Below, piece by piece: positions 7,901-16,260 of a DNA stretch of 23,591 nt. The first letter of the stretch is position 1. Each line of letters begins with the position of its first letter. The stretch covers positions 1,798,188 to 1,821,778 of the forward strand of contig CM074820.1 of assembly GCA_037447605.1 (NCBI GenBank). The letters run 5' to 3'. Under the pieces are notes generated by a model, which made no database searches, was not told where the DNA came from, and saw only the letters and a list, made by a program, of their open reading frames with translations. The translations under genes and the position numbers were made by a program. This DNA is from Zygnema circumcarinatum. Lineage: Eukaryota; Streptophyta; Zygnematophyceae; Zygnematales; Zygnemataceae.

Positions 7901-9045
7901 TCTCCCTGTTCTCCCTCTTCTCCCTCTCTCTCGCCTTTTCCCCCTCCTGCCCCACTCTCGTCTCCTCCCGCTTCCTCTCCTTCTCCCTCTATTGCCCCTG
8001 CCCCCCTCCTTTCTCCCTCTCCTCCCTCTCCTTTTCTCCCGCCTGCCCTTCTTCCTCCCTCTCCCTTTCCCACTCCCTCTCCCTTTCCCTTTTTTCTTTC
8101 TCTCTCTTTAGGGTTTCACATTTCACGCTACAATAAGAGTGAAAGATCATCTAATTCGCCGGCTTCGAATTTAGGTTAGGGTTGAGTGTTACGGATCTTT
8201 CATTAAGCTCCTGGAATTTGAGTTTTTAGGGTGTCTTGTCTGCCTTGTTCTACCCCATTTGTACCCCATTGTGGAGGCCCTTTTTTTCTTTTTTCTAACC
8301 CTAATCTGATTTTCGCAGGTACGGTAATCTGGTGATAGTTCAACACGACTCCGGATTCGCCACTCGCTATGGGCACTGCTGTGTAATGCACTCTCGGAAA
8401 GGGCAGGTACGACTGAAGGAAACGGAGATCTCTCTCTCTCTCTACCTCTCTCTCTCTATCTCTCCCTCTCTCCTTCCTTTTCTTCGTCTCCCGCTCTCCC
8501 TCTCCCGCTTCCCTTTCCTCTCCCTCCTCTTTCCCTCCCTCTCGCCCTCTCTCTCCCTCTTTCTCTCTCCCTCTCCCCCTCCTCTCTTCCTCTCCTTCTC
8601 CTCTCCCCCTCCCCCTCCGTCGAGACCGCAGTCGCTCTGAAGATTTGGTGCAATGTGAGGACTAGCAATGAAACTGTTTTGAATTTTGATTGTGATTTCT
8701 CGGAAGTATATATTCCTTTATATCTGCATTGAAAGCTGAGTTTTTTTTTTTCCGGGGCAGCACGTTGCAAGGCGACAACAAATCGCAGCCGTTGGATCGA
8801 CTGGGCTATCAACTGGACCCCATTTACACTTCGAAGGTGAGAAAAAAGTAATAATAATAAAGAAAAAAATAACTAAAACATAAGTGGGGCTGTTTTTGGT
8901 CAAGGGAAACATCCCTCGCATATTTCGCATCCATTTTTTGTTATTGTTAAATTGCTGTTCCGTGTAGCCCTAACTCTGCGCTGTCCCGTTTTCAGTTCGG
9001 AGGAAAGGAGAAGCTCTTGACCCCCTCAAATGGGTGAACCTCTGA
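4910..9045 (+). CDS. LysM domain + M23 metallopeptidase (peptidoglycan hydrolase type), nine exons
   Basis: Exons 4910-5028, 6230-6312, 6633-6770, 6902-6968, 7180-7249, 7679-7761, 8319-8406, 8761-8836, 8996-9045; all introns are GT-AG, phases fit, 774 nt, 257 residues. A LysM domain (about 26-66: RPGDTLDLVAQ, LQRLNNL, EGDLLVV) should bind glycan. A basic linker follows, then an M23 domain from about 133. Zinc ligands are intact: HEGVD (H158, D162) and HLH (237-239), plus the conserved YGH (204-206) and GSTGLSTGPHLHFEVR. M23 enzymes of this layout cut peptide cross-links in bacterial peptidoglycan. In a streptophyte the likely target is the plastid's peptidoglycan layer, which is inference. 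An in-frame stop at 4889 precedes the ATG; the 25-residue Arg/Ala-rich leader is short for a transit peptide, so an upstream exon is possible. Exons 3 and 4 (linker) are the least certain. Confidence 0.85.
5029..6229 (+). repeat. Intron 1 of LysM-M23 gene: GGGA polypurine tract
   Basis: More than 1 kb of nearly pure purine, mainly GGGA and GGGGGA units, begins directly at the splice donor gtgaggGAGGG. It has abundant potential G-quadruplexes (four or more G runs separated by single A). A repeated roughly 65-base unit (reading GGGTTGAAGGGGAGGGG) occurs near 5493 and 5637. Long plus and minus frames here (for example 343 Pro/Ser codons on the minus strand) are artefacts of the repeat. Confidence 0.9.
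5892..5940 (+). pseudogene. Duplicate of the end of LysM exon 1 inside intron 1
   Basis: These 49 bases match 4994-5042, which is the last 35 bases of exon 1 plus the donor and first GGGA units, with one difference (T5005 to G5903, silent Leu codon). The copy still carries the donor but has only purines upstream, so no usable acceptor with a pyrimidine tract is visible. It probably arose by slippage or unequal exchange within the repeat. Confidence 0.85.
6366..6605. repeat. CT-rich tract in intron 2 of LysM-M23 gene
   Basis: Mostly TCTCTC and TCCC units, about 240 bases, pyrimidine on the coding strand, just upstream of the acceptor at 6632. Confidence 0.9.
7260..7600 (+). repeat. GTGGGA minisatellite and purine tract in intron 5
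   Basis: About ten near-perfect copies of the hexamer GTGGGA (7263-7325) decay into GGGGGAGA and GTGGGAGGG units up to about 7600. GGGA runs give strong G-quadruplex potential on the coding strand. It begins ten bases after the donor at 7250. Confidence 0.9.
7762..8112. repeat. CT-rich tract in intron 6 of LysM-M23 gene
   Basis: After the donor gtgggagag the intron is almost pure pyrimidine on the coding strand (CCCTCT, TCTCCC units) for about 330 bases. A related donor and tract follow the broken exon copy on the minus strand at 17982 and below. Confidence 0.85.
8430..8625. repeat. CT-rich tract in intron 7 of LysM-M23 gene
   Basis: TCTC and CCCT units over about 190 bases; its frames are low complexity and not coding. 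Confidence 0.85.
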
Positions 9046-9510
9046 CGACATAGAACGCCTCCCTTATTCCGTTCCGTTCCCTTTAACTGTCAACCGTACT
9101 GTTCCCTGCCACTTTAAAAGTTAGAAAAATATCCGTGCAGAGACAAGAGCCCTCGAGCCGCTCCATTCGGAAACATTAACACGGAAAAATTGCTGTGTAT
9201 TATTACTTTTTTTCGGGCTGCAAAAGCGGTTCCATGTAAAATAGAGAAAAGAAAATGGTATTGGGTTCAAAGCCCAACACCATCACAGTCTTCGGGTTAC
9301 ATATTATTCTTTACTTTGACTTTTTTCCCCTCCTATCTTATACTTAGGATGTAGGATATGTTGGGTTAGAAAATTGGGGTTACGGGTTTTGAGGTCCGAC
9401 ATAAATCGGCCCTAAATTTTGTATGGACAAGGATTAAAAAAATAAATATGCAGGACTGTTCTTTGATAAAAAAGACGGCTCCAATGTGGTTCTGTGATGT
9501 GGTGATTTCA
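9046..9510 (+). other. 3' flank of LysM-M23 gene
   Basis: Probable 3' untranslated region and spacer. A short hairpin lies at 9255-9283 (arms ATGGTATTGGG and CCCAACACCAT, one mismatch, loop TTCAAAG). No clear gene. Confidence 0.4.
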
Positions 9511-9600
9511 CTCCTACACACCCCCACCCTGCCTCCCTCCGCCTTTTATCCTGTCAAGCCATATGACATACAGCTTCCAACAACCTCTTCTCCTCTGTGA

Positions 9601-9975
9601 ACTCCTCTGGCGAGCGAGAGGGTGAGGGAGAGGGAGGGAGGGGGGAGAGGGGGGAGGAGGGGCAGGAGGGAGGGAGAGAGAGAGAGAAAAAGAGAGAAAG
9701 TGAGAGAGAGAGAGAGAGAGAGAGAGAGGAAGGAGGATCAAGAGAGAGATGTAGGAGGGGGCGAGGTGAGTGAAGAAGGGGAGAGAAATGGAGTGTGGAG
9801 ATAGAGAGAGTGAGAGAGGGAGAGGGGGAGAGGAAGAGGGAGAGGGAGAGAATGGAAGGGCGAGAGAGGGAGAGAGGGGAGAGAGTGGGAGGAGAGAAAG
9901 AAGTGGAGGGAGAGGAAGCGAGAGAGGGAGATGAGTGAGAGAGAGGGAGCGTCGAAAAGAGAGAGAGAGAGAGCG
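9601..9975. repeat. GA-rich polypurine tract
   Basis: GAGAGA and GGGAGA units over about 370 bases, adjoining the opposite-polarity CT tract that follows. Confidence 0.9.
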
Positions 9976-10790
9976 CTCTATCCGTTTATCTCAACCCTTC
10001 CAAGTGTCTGCCCTCCATATTCCCAAGTACGCCGTCTCTATCCCTCCTCTCCCATTTCTGATCCCACTCTCACCGCTCCTCACCTTCTTCTCTCTTCCCT
10101 CTTCTCTTTAATCCTAGTTCGACCCCTCTCACTGTTCAGAAATCGCCAAAAAGCTTCAGCAAAACACCCACTTTCTTTCGTTCCTCACTCAGACTCCGAG
10201 GCAAACCACTCTCCATCTCTCACTCTCCCCTCTCATACTCGCTTCTCCCATCCCTCTCTCTCGCCTCCCTCCCCCCACCCTCTCCCTCCCTGCCTTCCCC
10301 CCTTATTCCTCCCTACCCTCTCTCAACATTTCTCTACCCTTTCTCCTTCCATTTTTCACTTCTCTCCTATCGCTCCAACCTCCTCCCTTTACAAGCAGCC
10401 AATCCGCAGACTTTCCTACCACCTCCGCCTCATTTCGAGGGATCAAACCCCGTCTCTCTCTACCTTCCCCTATAATGCCCACGAATATGAGGGCCTCTCC
10501 CCCATATGGATCTGCAGCCTTGCAAAGAGCCCCCTCTCCCTCTCGTCCTCTCTTCTTTGCACACATCTCTCTCTCCCCCTCTGTCATTCTCTCCCTCTCA
10601 CTCCCCTTCCCTCTCACCTTCTCCCCCCTCCGCACCTCCCCCCTCCCTCTCTCCCTCCTCTCTGTCTCCCACTCTCCCTCCCTCTCTCGGTTTCTTCCTT
10701 ACTCCTTCACCGCCCTCTGCCTGTACCTCTACATACTCTTATAGTTTCTTCATTACCCCACCTCTCCTATCCCTTCCTCCTCTCCCAGTG
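9976..10790. repeat. CT-rich polypyrimidine tract
   Basis: About 800 bases of interrupted TCTCCC and CCTCTC units. A 302-codon plus frame (9931-10839) is Ser/Pro/Leu-rich low complexity with no domain and is read as a repeat artefact. Less repetitive islands at 10130-10210 and 10380-10510 show nothing recognisable. Confidence 0.8.
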
Positions 10791-11338
10791 GGTATGGGTA
10801 CAAAAAAAATGTTTTAAAAATGTGACCAAGCAAGAATAGAACGATGACATTGCGGTTGAATTTGGAAATGACTTTCTGAGCCCTAAAATTCCAAAAGTTC
10901 AAACTGCACACTTCAGGAAAGGACACAGTCAGCGTTTCCCAAAGGAACCATTAAATGCAAAATTCTCGCTCCAACGGCAAAATCGGCCGATAAACCCAAT
11001 TCCGTAAATTGACAATGGAGGTGGACAAAAGGCGTTTAACGATCCCTGCATATTCAAGCGCTGGCCAAAACCCTAATTCCGCCTCCTTTGAGAAGCAGCC
11101 AAAGACCCCCACCGCTCGCCTGACCCTAACCCTAAAATTTCCGGGGCCCCACTCTCTGTTCCGCCCAAGGCGCATTGCGACGTGGCACCCACCATGTACT
11201 AAAAAATTAGGGTTGTAAAAAATTAGGGTTGCACAAAGCTGCACAGCTTTCCGCCCTGGACGCCATAGCCCGGGGTCAAAAGTTTCCGAATTCCGCGTCG
11301 GAGGCAAGAAAAGAGAACCGGCCCAAATCCCCTCTCCC
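10791..11338. other. 3' flank of L27a gene with telo-box words
   Basis: No gene supported. It contains ACCCTAACCCTAAAA near 11122 and a direct repeat of AAAAATTAGGGTTG at about 11202 and 11218. A 118-codon minus frame (10951-11307) has no known domain. Confidence 0.4.
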
Positions 11339-11779
11339 TTACGCTGTCAACACCACAGCCCCTCCCGCCTCCTTGATCTTCTTCTCCGCGAGCTTAGAAA
11401 AAAACTTCGCCTTCACAACGAGAGGCTGCTCGGGGAGCTCTCCCTTCCCCAACACTTTGGAAAATCCGTACTGGGTCACATCAATGACCGGCGCCTTCTC
11501 CTCGCCGTCGACCTGCGCCTTCACCTCCGCCGAAAGCAGCGACCAGAGGCGGTCCAAGTTCACCACCGGGCAGTGAAATTTGTTCATTGTTTTGTGGAAG
11601 TAGCGCATACCCACTTTGCCAAAGTATCCGGGATGGTATTTGTCCATCATGATGCGATGATGGTGCATGCCTCCCGCGTTACCGCGCCCTCCCGGATGCT
11701 TGCGGTGCTTGCCCACGCGGCCATGGCCGGCTGACACGTGGCCCCTCTTCTTCCTGCTCTTCTTAAGGTGGGTAGTCAT
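11339..11779 (-). CDS. RPL27A: 60S ribosomal protein L27a (uL15 family)
   Basis: Intact intronless frame of 146 residues, the usual length of plant L27a. The N-terminal basic tail [20 protein letters not shown] and the following [37 protein letters not shown] and C-terminal [16 protein letters not shown] are hallmark stretches of eukaryotic uL15, which sits in the large subunit of cytosolic ribosomes. Compared with flowering-plant versions, the middle ([20 protein letters not shown]) is more divergent, as expected for a distant plant lineage. The start at 11779 has a strong context (gccgccATG) and a CT-rich leader in the sense direction. It is transcribed divergently from the LRR-lectin gene; a telo-box and a repeated GGACGGCTG motif lie upstream. 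Confidence 0.95.
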   Translation of the reverse strand: MTTHLKKSRKKRGHVSAGHGRVGKHRKHPGGRGNAGGMHHHRIMMDKYHPGYFGKVGMRYFHKTMNKFHCPVVNLDRLWSLLSAEVKAQVDGEEKAPVIDVTQYGFSKVLGKGELPEQPLVVKAKFFSKLAEKKIKEAGGAVVLTA

Positions 11780-12100
11780 GGCGGCAGCCGGAGAGAGTGG
11801 GAGGGAGGGAGGGGCTGCTTGAAGAGGACGAGAGTTAGGGCTAAGGGCCGGCTTTAAGGGTTGGGAGGGGGATTGATGGACGGCTGCAATTGACCCATCG
11901 GGGGACGATTAGGGTTGGAGTGAAACGAACGGCTGAGATGAAATATGGGAAAACTAGGGGTTCAGGAAATCTGTACTTTCTAGAACGGACGGCTGGGATT
12001 GGACGGGCAGATGGGGATTTAGGGGAAAAAAAGAAATTGAGATAAGGCTAGGAGAGAAAATAGTTCTACTATTTTGAGATGGACGGCTGCGATTGCGTTT
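11780..12100 (-). promoter_or_regulatory. L27a promoter: telo-box and four GRACGGCTG motifs
   Basis: On the minus strand AACCCTAA (11909-11916) lies about 130 bases upstream of the L27a start; telo-boxes are typical of plant ribosomal-protein promoters. On the plus strand the 13-mer GRACGGCTGNRAT occurs at 11878, 11927, 11987 and 12081, all in the same orientation. An inverted CCAAT box is at 12223. Confidence 0.6.
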
Positions 12101-12374
12101 CAGACGTCGACGAAGGAGGACCCTCCGATGGGCAGAAAACGGGCTGCTGAGATCGGGGAATGGGGTCTGCCAACTTTTTTAAATAAAAATTGTGGCGGAC
12201 GAATTGTGTTCTCGGCCTGCCTATTGGTCGAATACATTTTTAAATAATCGGCCATACATCTTCCATGACGTCAGCAATTTTCCAACCTCAATCTGTAATT
12301 TACACACCTTTTTGGGCTAGATACACACCTTTTTGGTTAAATAAAAAACCCAAACCTGGCATGACGTGGCCGCC

Positions 12375-12543
12375 ATTGCCACGTCCCGCTGCACGAGCCG
12401 CTACGAGCCGGATGGGCCGCTACGGGTCACGCGCTTTGTCTAGGTGGCACCTACGTGGCGTCTACGTGGCTTCTACGTGGTACCCCCGTGGCGGTGATTG
12501 CCACGTCACGCCGCACGAGCCGGGCGGGCCGCTACGGGTCACG
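12375..12543. repeat. Duplicated GC-rich module flanking an ACGTGG array
   Basis: 12375-12431 and 12497-12543 share ATTGCCACGTC, GCACGAGCCG and GGGCCGCTACGGGTCACG in the same order, with a 12-base difference in length. Between them lies the 11-bp-phased CTACGTGG array. Confidence 0.75.
12440..12491 (+). promoter_or_regulatory. 11-bp-phased ACGTGG array (five units)
   Basis: Units CTAGGTGG, CTACGTGG, CTACGTGG, CTACGTGG and CCCCGTGG start at 12440, 12451, 12462, 12473 and 12484, exactly 11 bases apart. ACGTG is the core of plant G-box/ABRE sites bound by bZIP and bHLH factors. Confidence 0.7.
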
Positions 12544-12740
12544 GCCTCCGCCGAGGGCGTGACCGCTGTCGCGTACGGTACCGGCCGGCGGTTGGGACGG
12601 CGGACCCCTCGAACGGGGACCGTCACCGGCCGGGACGGTCCCCGGCTGGTCCCTCGTGGTCCCCGGGTCCTTCCCGCCCGAAGCAAAACCCTTATAAGGT
12701 TCGACGCGAGGAGCAGAAAAACGACCAGTCCCTGCCAGAT

Positions 12741-12840
12741 CGGCGGTGACCCTCATTGACTCTAGTTGACCCTCGTTGACTCAAGTTGCCTCAAGTTGAC
12801 TTGAGGTGACCTACATTGACTTCGATTGACCCGCGTTAAC
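12741..12840 (+). promoter_or_regulatory. 10-bp-phased W-box array (ten units)
   Basis: Ten consecutive 10-base units each end in TTGAC or a one-base variant. Exact TTGAC ends at 12760, 12770, 12780, 12800, 12820 and 12830, and in all six the next base is C or T, giving the full WRKY-binding W-box TTGACY. Variants are GTGAC (12750, 12810), TTGCC (12790) and TTAAC (12840). The array ends 62 bases before the LRR-lectin start codon. A TATA-like TTATAAG at about 12690 would put the array in the 5' untranslated region; otherwise it is core promoter. Confidence 0.8.
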
Positions 12841-12902
12841 TTACGAGAGGCGGCAGAGCGCTTCGCAGGGAGTGGGCGTACGGACAAGCGCTACCGACAA
12901 AA

Positions 12903-15900
12903 ATGGTCATGGAACGGGCGAAGGCAGAGCGGCGCATTTTGTCGCTTTGCGGGTTGACTCTGGCGGCGGCCATGGCGGTTTGCGCCCCGCCGGTAGTCAC
13001 GGGCCAAACCATGAACACTGTAGAAAGTGCGTCTCTCCTGAACCCTGAACCCTCGGTCCAATGGTGGTCAGCGCCTGCCCGCCCGCAGGCTCTGAACCCT
13101 CCTCGCCCTCTCTGGCAGAGAGCGCGCTCTTGGAGCTGAAGGCGAGCGCGAACTGGACGGTGGCGAGCGCGTGGTTCATGGACTCGTGGTCTTCGGATCG
13201 AACCGAGTGCGCGGCATGGAGGGGAGTGGTGTGCGACGGCGAGGGCCGTGTGACCGGCTTGTAAGGAGGGAGGGAGGGAGGGAGGGAGGGAGGGAGCGAG
13301 GGAGGGAGGGAGGGAGGGAGGGATGACATTTCCTCAAGCAATGTGATACTTACTTCTTGCATCTTGTTTGATTGTAGGGCTCTCTATGGTAATGGAATCA
13401 GTGGGAACATTCCGGAGTCGATCGGCAATCTGCCGAACTTGCAGCACTTGTAAGTTCACTCATTCACTCACTCCTTCTCCTTTGGGTTTTTAGTCCCCTC
13501 ATTATGTCATGAATGCTTAAGGAAAACACCTTTTATTCTATCAAAAGGTACTGTGGATTGCACTGTCTTCCAATTGTAGATTCTGCACATCTTTATTTCC
13601 AATTTGGCATGATTTTTGATTTTTTTTTTTTTCTTTCACCTCTCTGGTTGGTAGGGATTTGAGCAATAATGATCTTAGTGGCCGCCTTCCGGAGTCGATC
13701 GGAAATCTACGTCAATTGGAATACCTGTGAGAAACCATTTTCTATGGTTCCTTCTTCTTTGGCTTGTTATTCGACTCAAGATTTTGCGAAACTTCTTAAG
13801 ATCATTTCTTCATGTTGTAAGGGCTTAGCGGTCAATTGTTGGTTCCCTCAAATAATTTTCGCATCACTTTAACCAGTGTGATGCCAATCGATTGTTCTCT
13901 TTCCTGCATCAGAAAACGTTGACATTTTGTTGCAAGACCTTGCCTATGCTTGCAGCGTTTCCCAATTCTAACATCTTATTTCATCTTATTTTATTTTATC
14001 TTATTTTTTTTTTTTTGCACCTTTCTTGTTGGTAGATCTCTCGCCTTCAATGGACTTAGTGGGCGGATACCGGAGTCGATCGGCAACCTAAAGAACTTGC
14101 GCTTCTTGTAAGCATCATTCTCTATGATTCCTTCTTGGTTAGCCAGTTAGTCGGCTCAAGATTTGATGTAATTGCATGTCCAAAGACCGGCACTGTGTTC
14201 AGATGGACAGGAGAGTTTCAATACATGTTTGGAATCAATTGTAGTTTTTAGGGTTTTTAGGGTTTTTAGGGATTTTAGGGATTTTAGGGTTTCGTATGCC
14301 TGTATTTGAATTCTACTTGCAATCCACTATTGCCTCACTTCAGGCTGTGAATGTAATGAAGAATAATGATCAAAAGGCATCTAAATTCCCTATTTCCTTA
14401 TTCTTGTGCACCTTCCTATTTTTGTCGTATCAGGATTCTCGCCGAAAACTACTTCACTGGTCCTCTAACGCTTCAACTTCCCAACACATTCAAGAATCTC
14501 GCGAGAAATTACTTCTCTGGCCCTGTGGAAACTGCTTACACTTTTGGCAACGAAGTGTGCTCATTTGCTGCTTTCAACTGCATTTATTCCTATGACACCA
14601 AAGTGGGGTGTGGCTATGACCAAGTACAAAGAACCTTGGCAGAGTGTCAGCAGTTCTGTAACAGCGAACAGCCCGACGGAGCATGTGGGGGCCATGGAAC
14701 ATGTTCAATGGATACATTCACATGTGTGTGCGATGCAGGATACACGTTGGTGGACAATTCCTGCTTGCCTTGTAAGTCTTTTTTCAAGAAATTTGCTAAG
14801 AATGCATTTTTTAGGTCTGTTGACATTAGTACGTTTCACTGTAGGAAGTTATGGCCTTGCATCTAAAGCATCTGAGCATGTTTGATAGGTTCTGCTTATC
14901 TCACTTGATGGCATTAGGTCCCAATACGATTTTACTCAAGTATTAATTTTTCAAGTTTTTTAATTTTTCAGCTTTTCAACTCCCCCCATTAAGCCTCCAA
15001 AGGCACAATTTTGGGTAACATATCGTCATCTACATGGTTCTCACAATTGAAATTTTCTGTTCTTGGTAGATCGAAACATTAGCTATGCATGCGTGCATTT
15101 CGATTTCTACCTTTTAGCACGGCAAGTTGATGAATATCTCTGGTTTTCTCTTTTTCTTGGCGTTTAGCAAATTTCACATATGGGACCTTTCCAAGTGAAG
15201 TAATATGCCAGGATTCTGCAGTGATCCTTAATGGAAGTACATTGCAACTAACACCCGATATTAAATATCGTACTGGAGTTGCATATTATCGAGATCCAAT
15301 CGAATTATTAAGGGATCATGCTCTCAGTTGCCAGGCGGCTTCATTCAGCACAGAGTTCTCGTTCAAAATCTCTAATTCGACCTCTCGGATCGCTGATGGC
15401 ATCACATTTTTCCTTCTCACTTCAAACGCGAACATAAGCAGCTTTGGAAGATCGACAGGCGGCACTCTTGGGTTCTCGGACACCCAAACTCCTCCTCTTA
15501 AAGTGGGCAGTGTTGCCATAACTTTTGACACTTACGCGAATCGTGATTTTGGAGAGCCCGTCCGTCATGTGGGCATACGCGAAAACTTCAAAAGGACCGC
15601 CGTGCGTCGAGATACGGCTCTTCTTTCCAACCTCACTTCCGCCCTGCACGCGTGGGTGGACTATGACGGAGGGGCGAAGCTCTGGAGAGTGTACCTAAAC
15701 AGCGAAGCTTCCTCGAAGCCGTCCGCGCCGCTGCTCACTCGCAAGGCGGCGCTGTGCGACCTCCTGCGATTGTGCGGCGAGTGCCGTGACGTGACCAGCG
15801 CGTACATTGGCTTTAGCGCTGCGACTGGAGGAGCCTCCTCAAAGCAAGAGGTGCTGACGTGGGACTTTCAGAGCAGCTGGTCAGGTACGGGGACTGACTG

Positions 15901-15958
15901 CACTCTTCCTTCAGGCAAAACATTGTTAAAAACAGATCGAGTTATGAATGTGGCTTGA
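12903..15958 (+). CDS. LRR + Cys-rich/EGF-like + L-type lectin secreted protein, seven exons
   Basis: Exons 12903-13026, 13119-13260, 13378-13449, 13655-13726, 14036-14107, 14434-14771, 15168-15958; GT-AG throughout; 1611 nt, 536 residues. A signal peptide (to about VVTGQ) is followed by a plant LRR N-terminal cap (SALLELKAS...CAAWRGVVC). Three 24-residue LRRs follow, each one 72-nt phase-2 exon with PESIGNL, and then degenerate LRRs (ENYFTGPL, RNYFSGPV). A Cys-rich region ends in an EGF-like CGGHGTC...CVCDAGY. A legume-type lectin domain (about 280-510) shows RIADGITFFL, GGTLGF, ITFDTYAN, HVGI, AWVDYDG and YIGFSAATGG. Such layouts suit extracellular glycan or ligand sensing. No transmembrane helix or kinase was found downstream; a donor at 15885 (tcag/gtacgg) leaves room for an unseen 3' exon. 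The first exon junction is the least sure. Confidence 0.8.
13261..13323 (+). repeat. GGGA repeat at the donor of LRR-lectin intron 2
   Basis: About 14 GGGA units begin immediately at the donor (gtaaGGAGGG), with one interruption near 13297. G-quadruplex potential on the coding strand. Confidence 0.9.
14245..14289 (+). repeat. TTTTTAGGG nonamer array in LRR-lectin intron 5
   Basis: Five tandem 9-base units, three TTTTTAGGG then two ATTTTAGGG, an extended variant of the plant telomere unit. Confidence 0.85.
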
Positions 15959-16031
15959 TGGAATGTACCGATCATGGTTGAAGCCTTACCCCATGGGTCC
16001 TCTCCCCTCAAAACTCAAAACTCAAAACTTT

Positions 16032-16107
<76 letters not shown>

Positions 16108-16260
16108 TCTCTCCCTCTTAGCGGATTGCCCGGTATTTAAAGAAGTTAAATTTTCAGACCTCCTTCCTAGCCAACTTCACTTTCCTTCATGCAGCATCCA
16201 AACGCAAATATTGTTCATGCTTGACCTTATCATGCCATACGTTCCACCTTGTTAAACAAT
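15959..16260 (+). repeat. 3' flank of LRR-lectin gene with (CT)n microsatellite
   Basis: The (CT)n run covers about 16033-16117, uninterrupted from 16043 to 16101. It is preceded by three copies of CAAAACT (16008-16028). The frame through it has no known domain. Confidence 0.85.

Noticed and set aside
9255-9283. T-arm-like hairpin with GGTTCAAAGCC, suggesting a tRNA or SINE B box
   Set aside because: No matching acceptor stem, anticodon arm or D arm upstream; the arms simply form one 11-bp hairpin with a 7-base loop.
9931-10839. 302-codon Ser/Pro/Leu-rich plus-strand frame
   Set aside because: Low-complexity CT tract; no domain, and the composition follows the repeat.
10951-11307. 118-codon minus-strand frame downstream of L27a
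   Set aside because: No recognisable domain or conserved motif, lies in the 3' flank with telo-box repeats.
15974-16255. Possible kinase or membrane exon after the lectin domain
   Set aside because: The frame is mostly a (CT)n microsatellite and lacks a convincing transmembrane segment or kinase motif.
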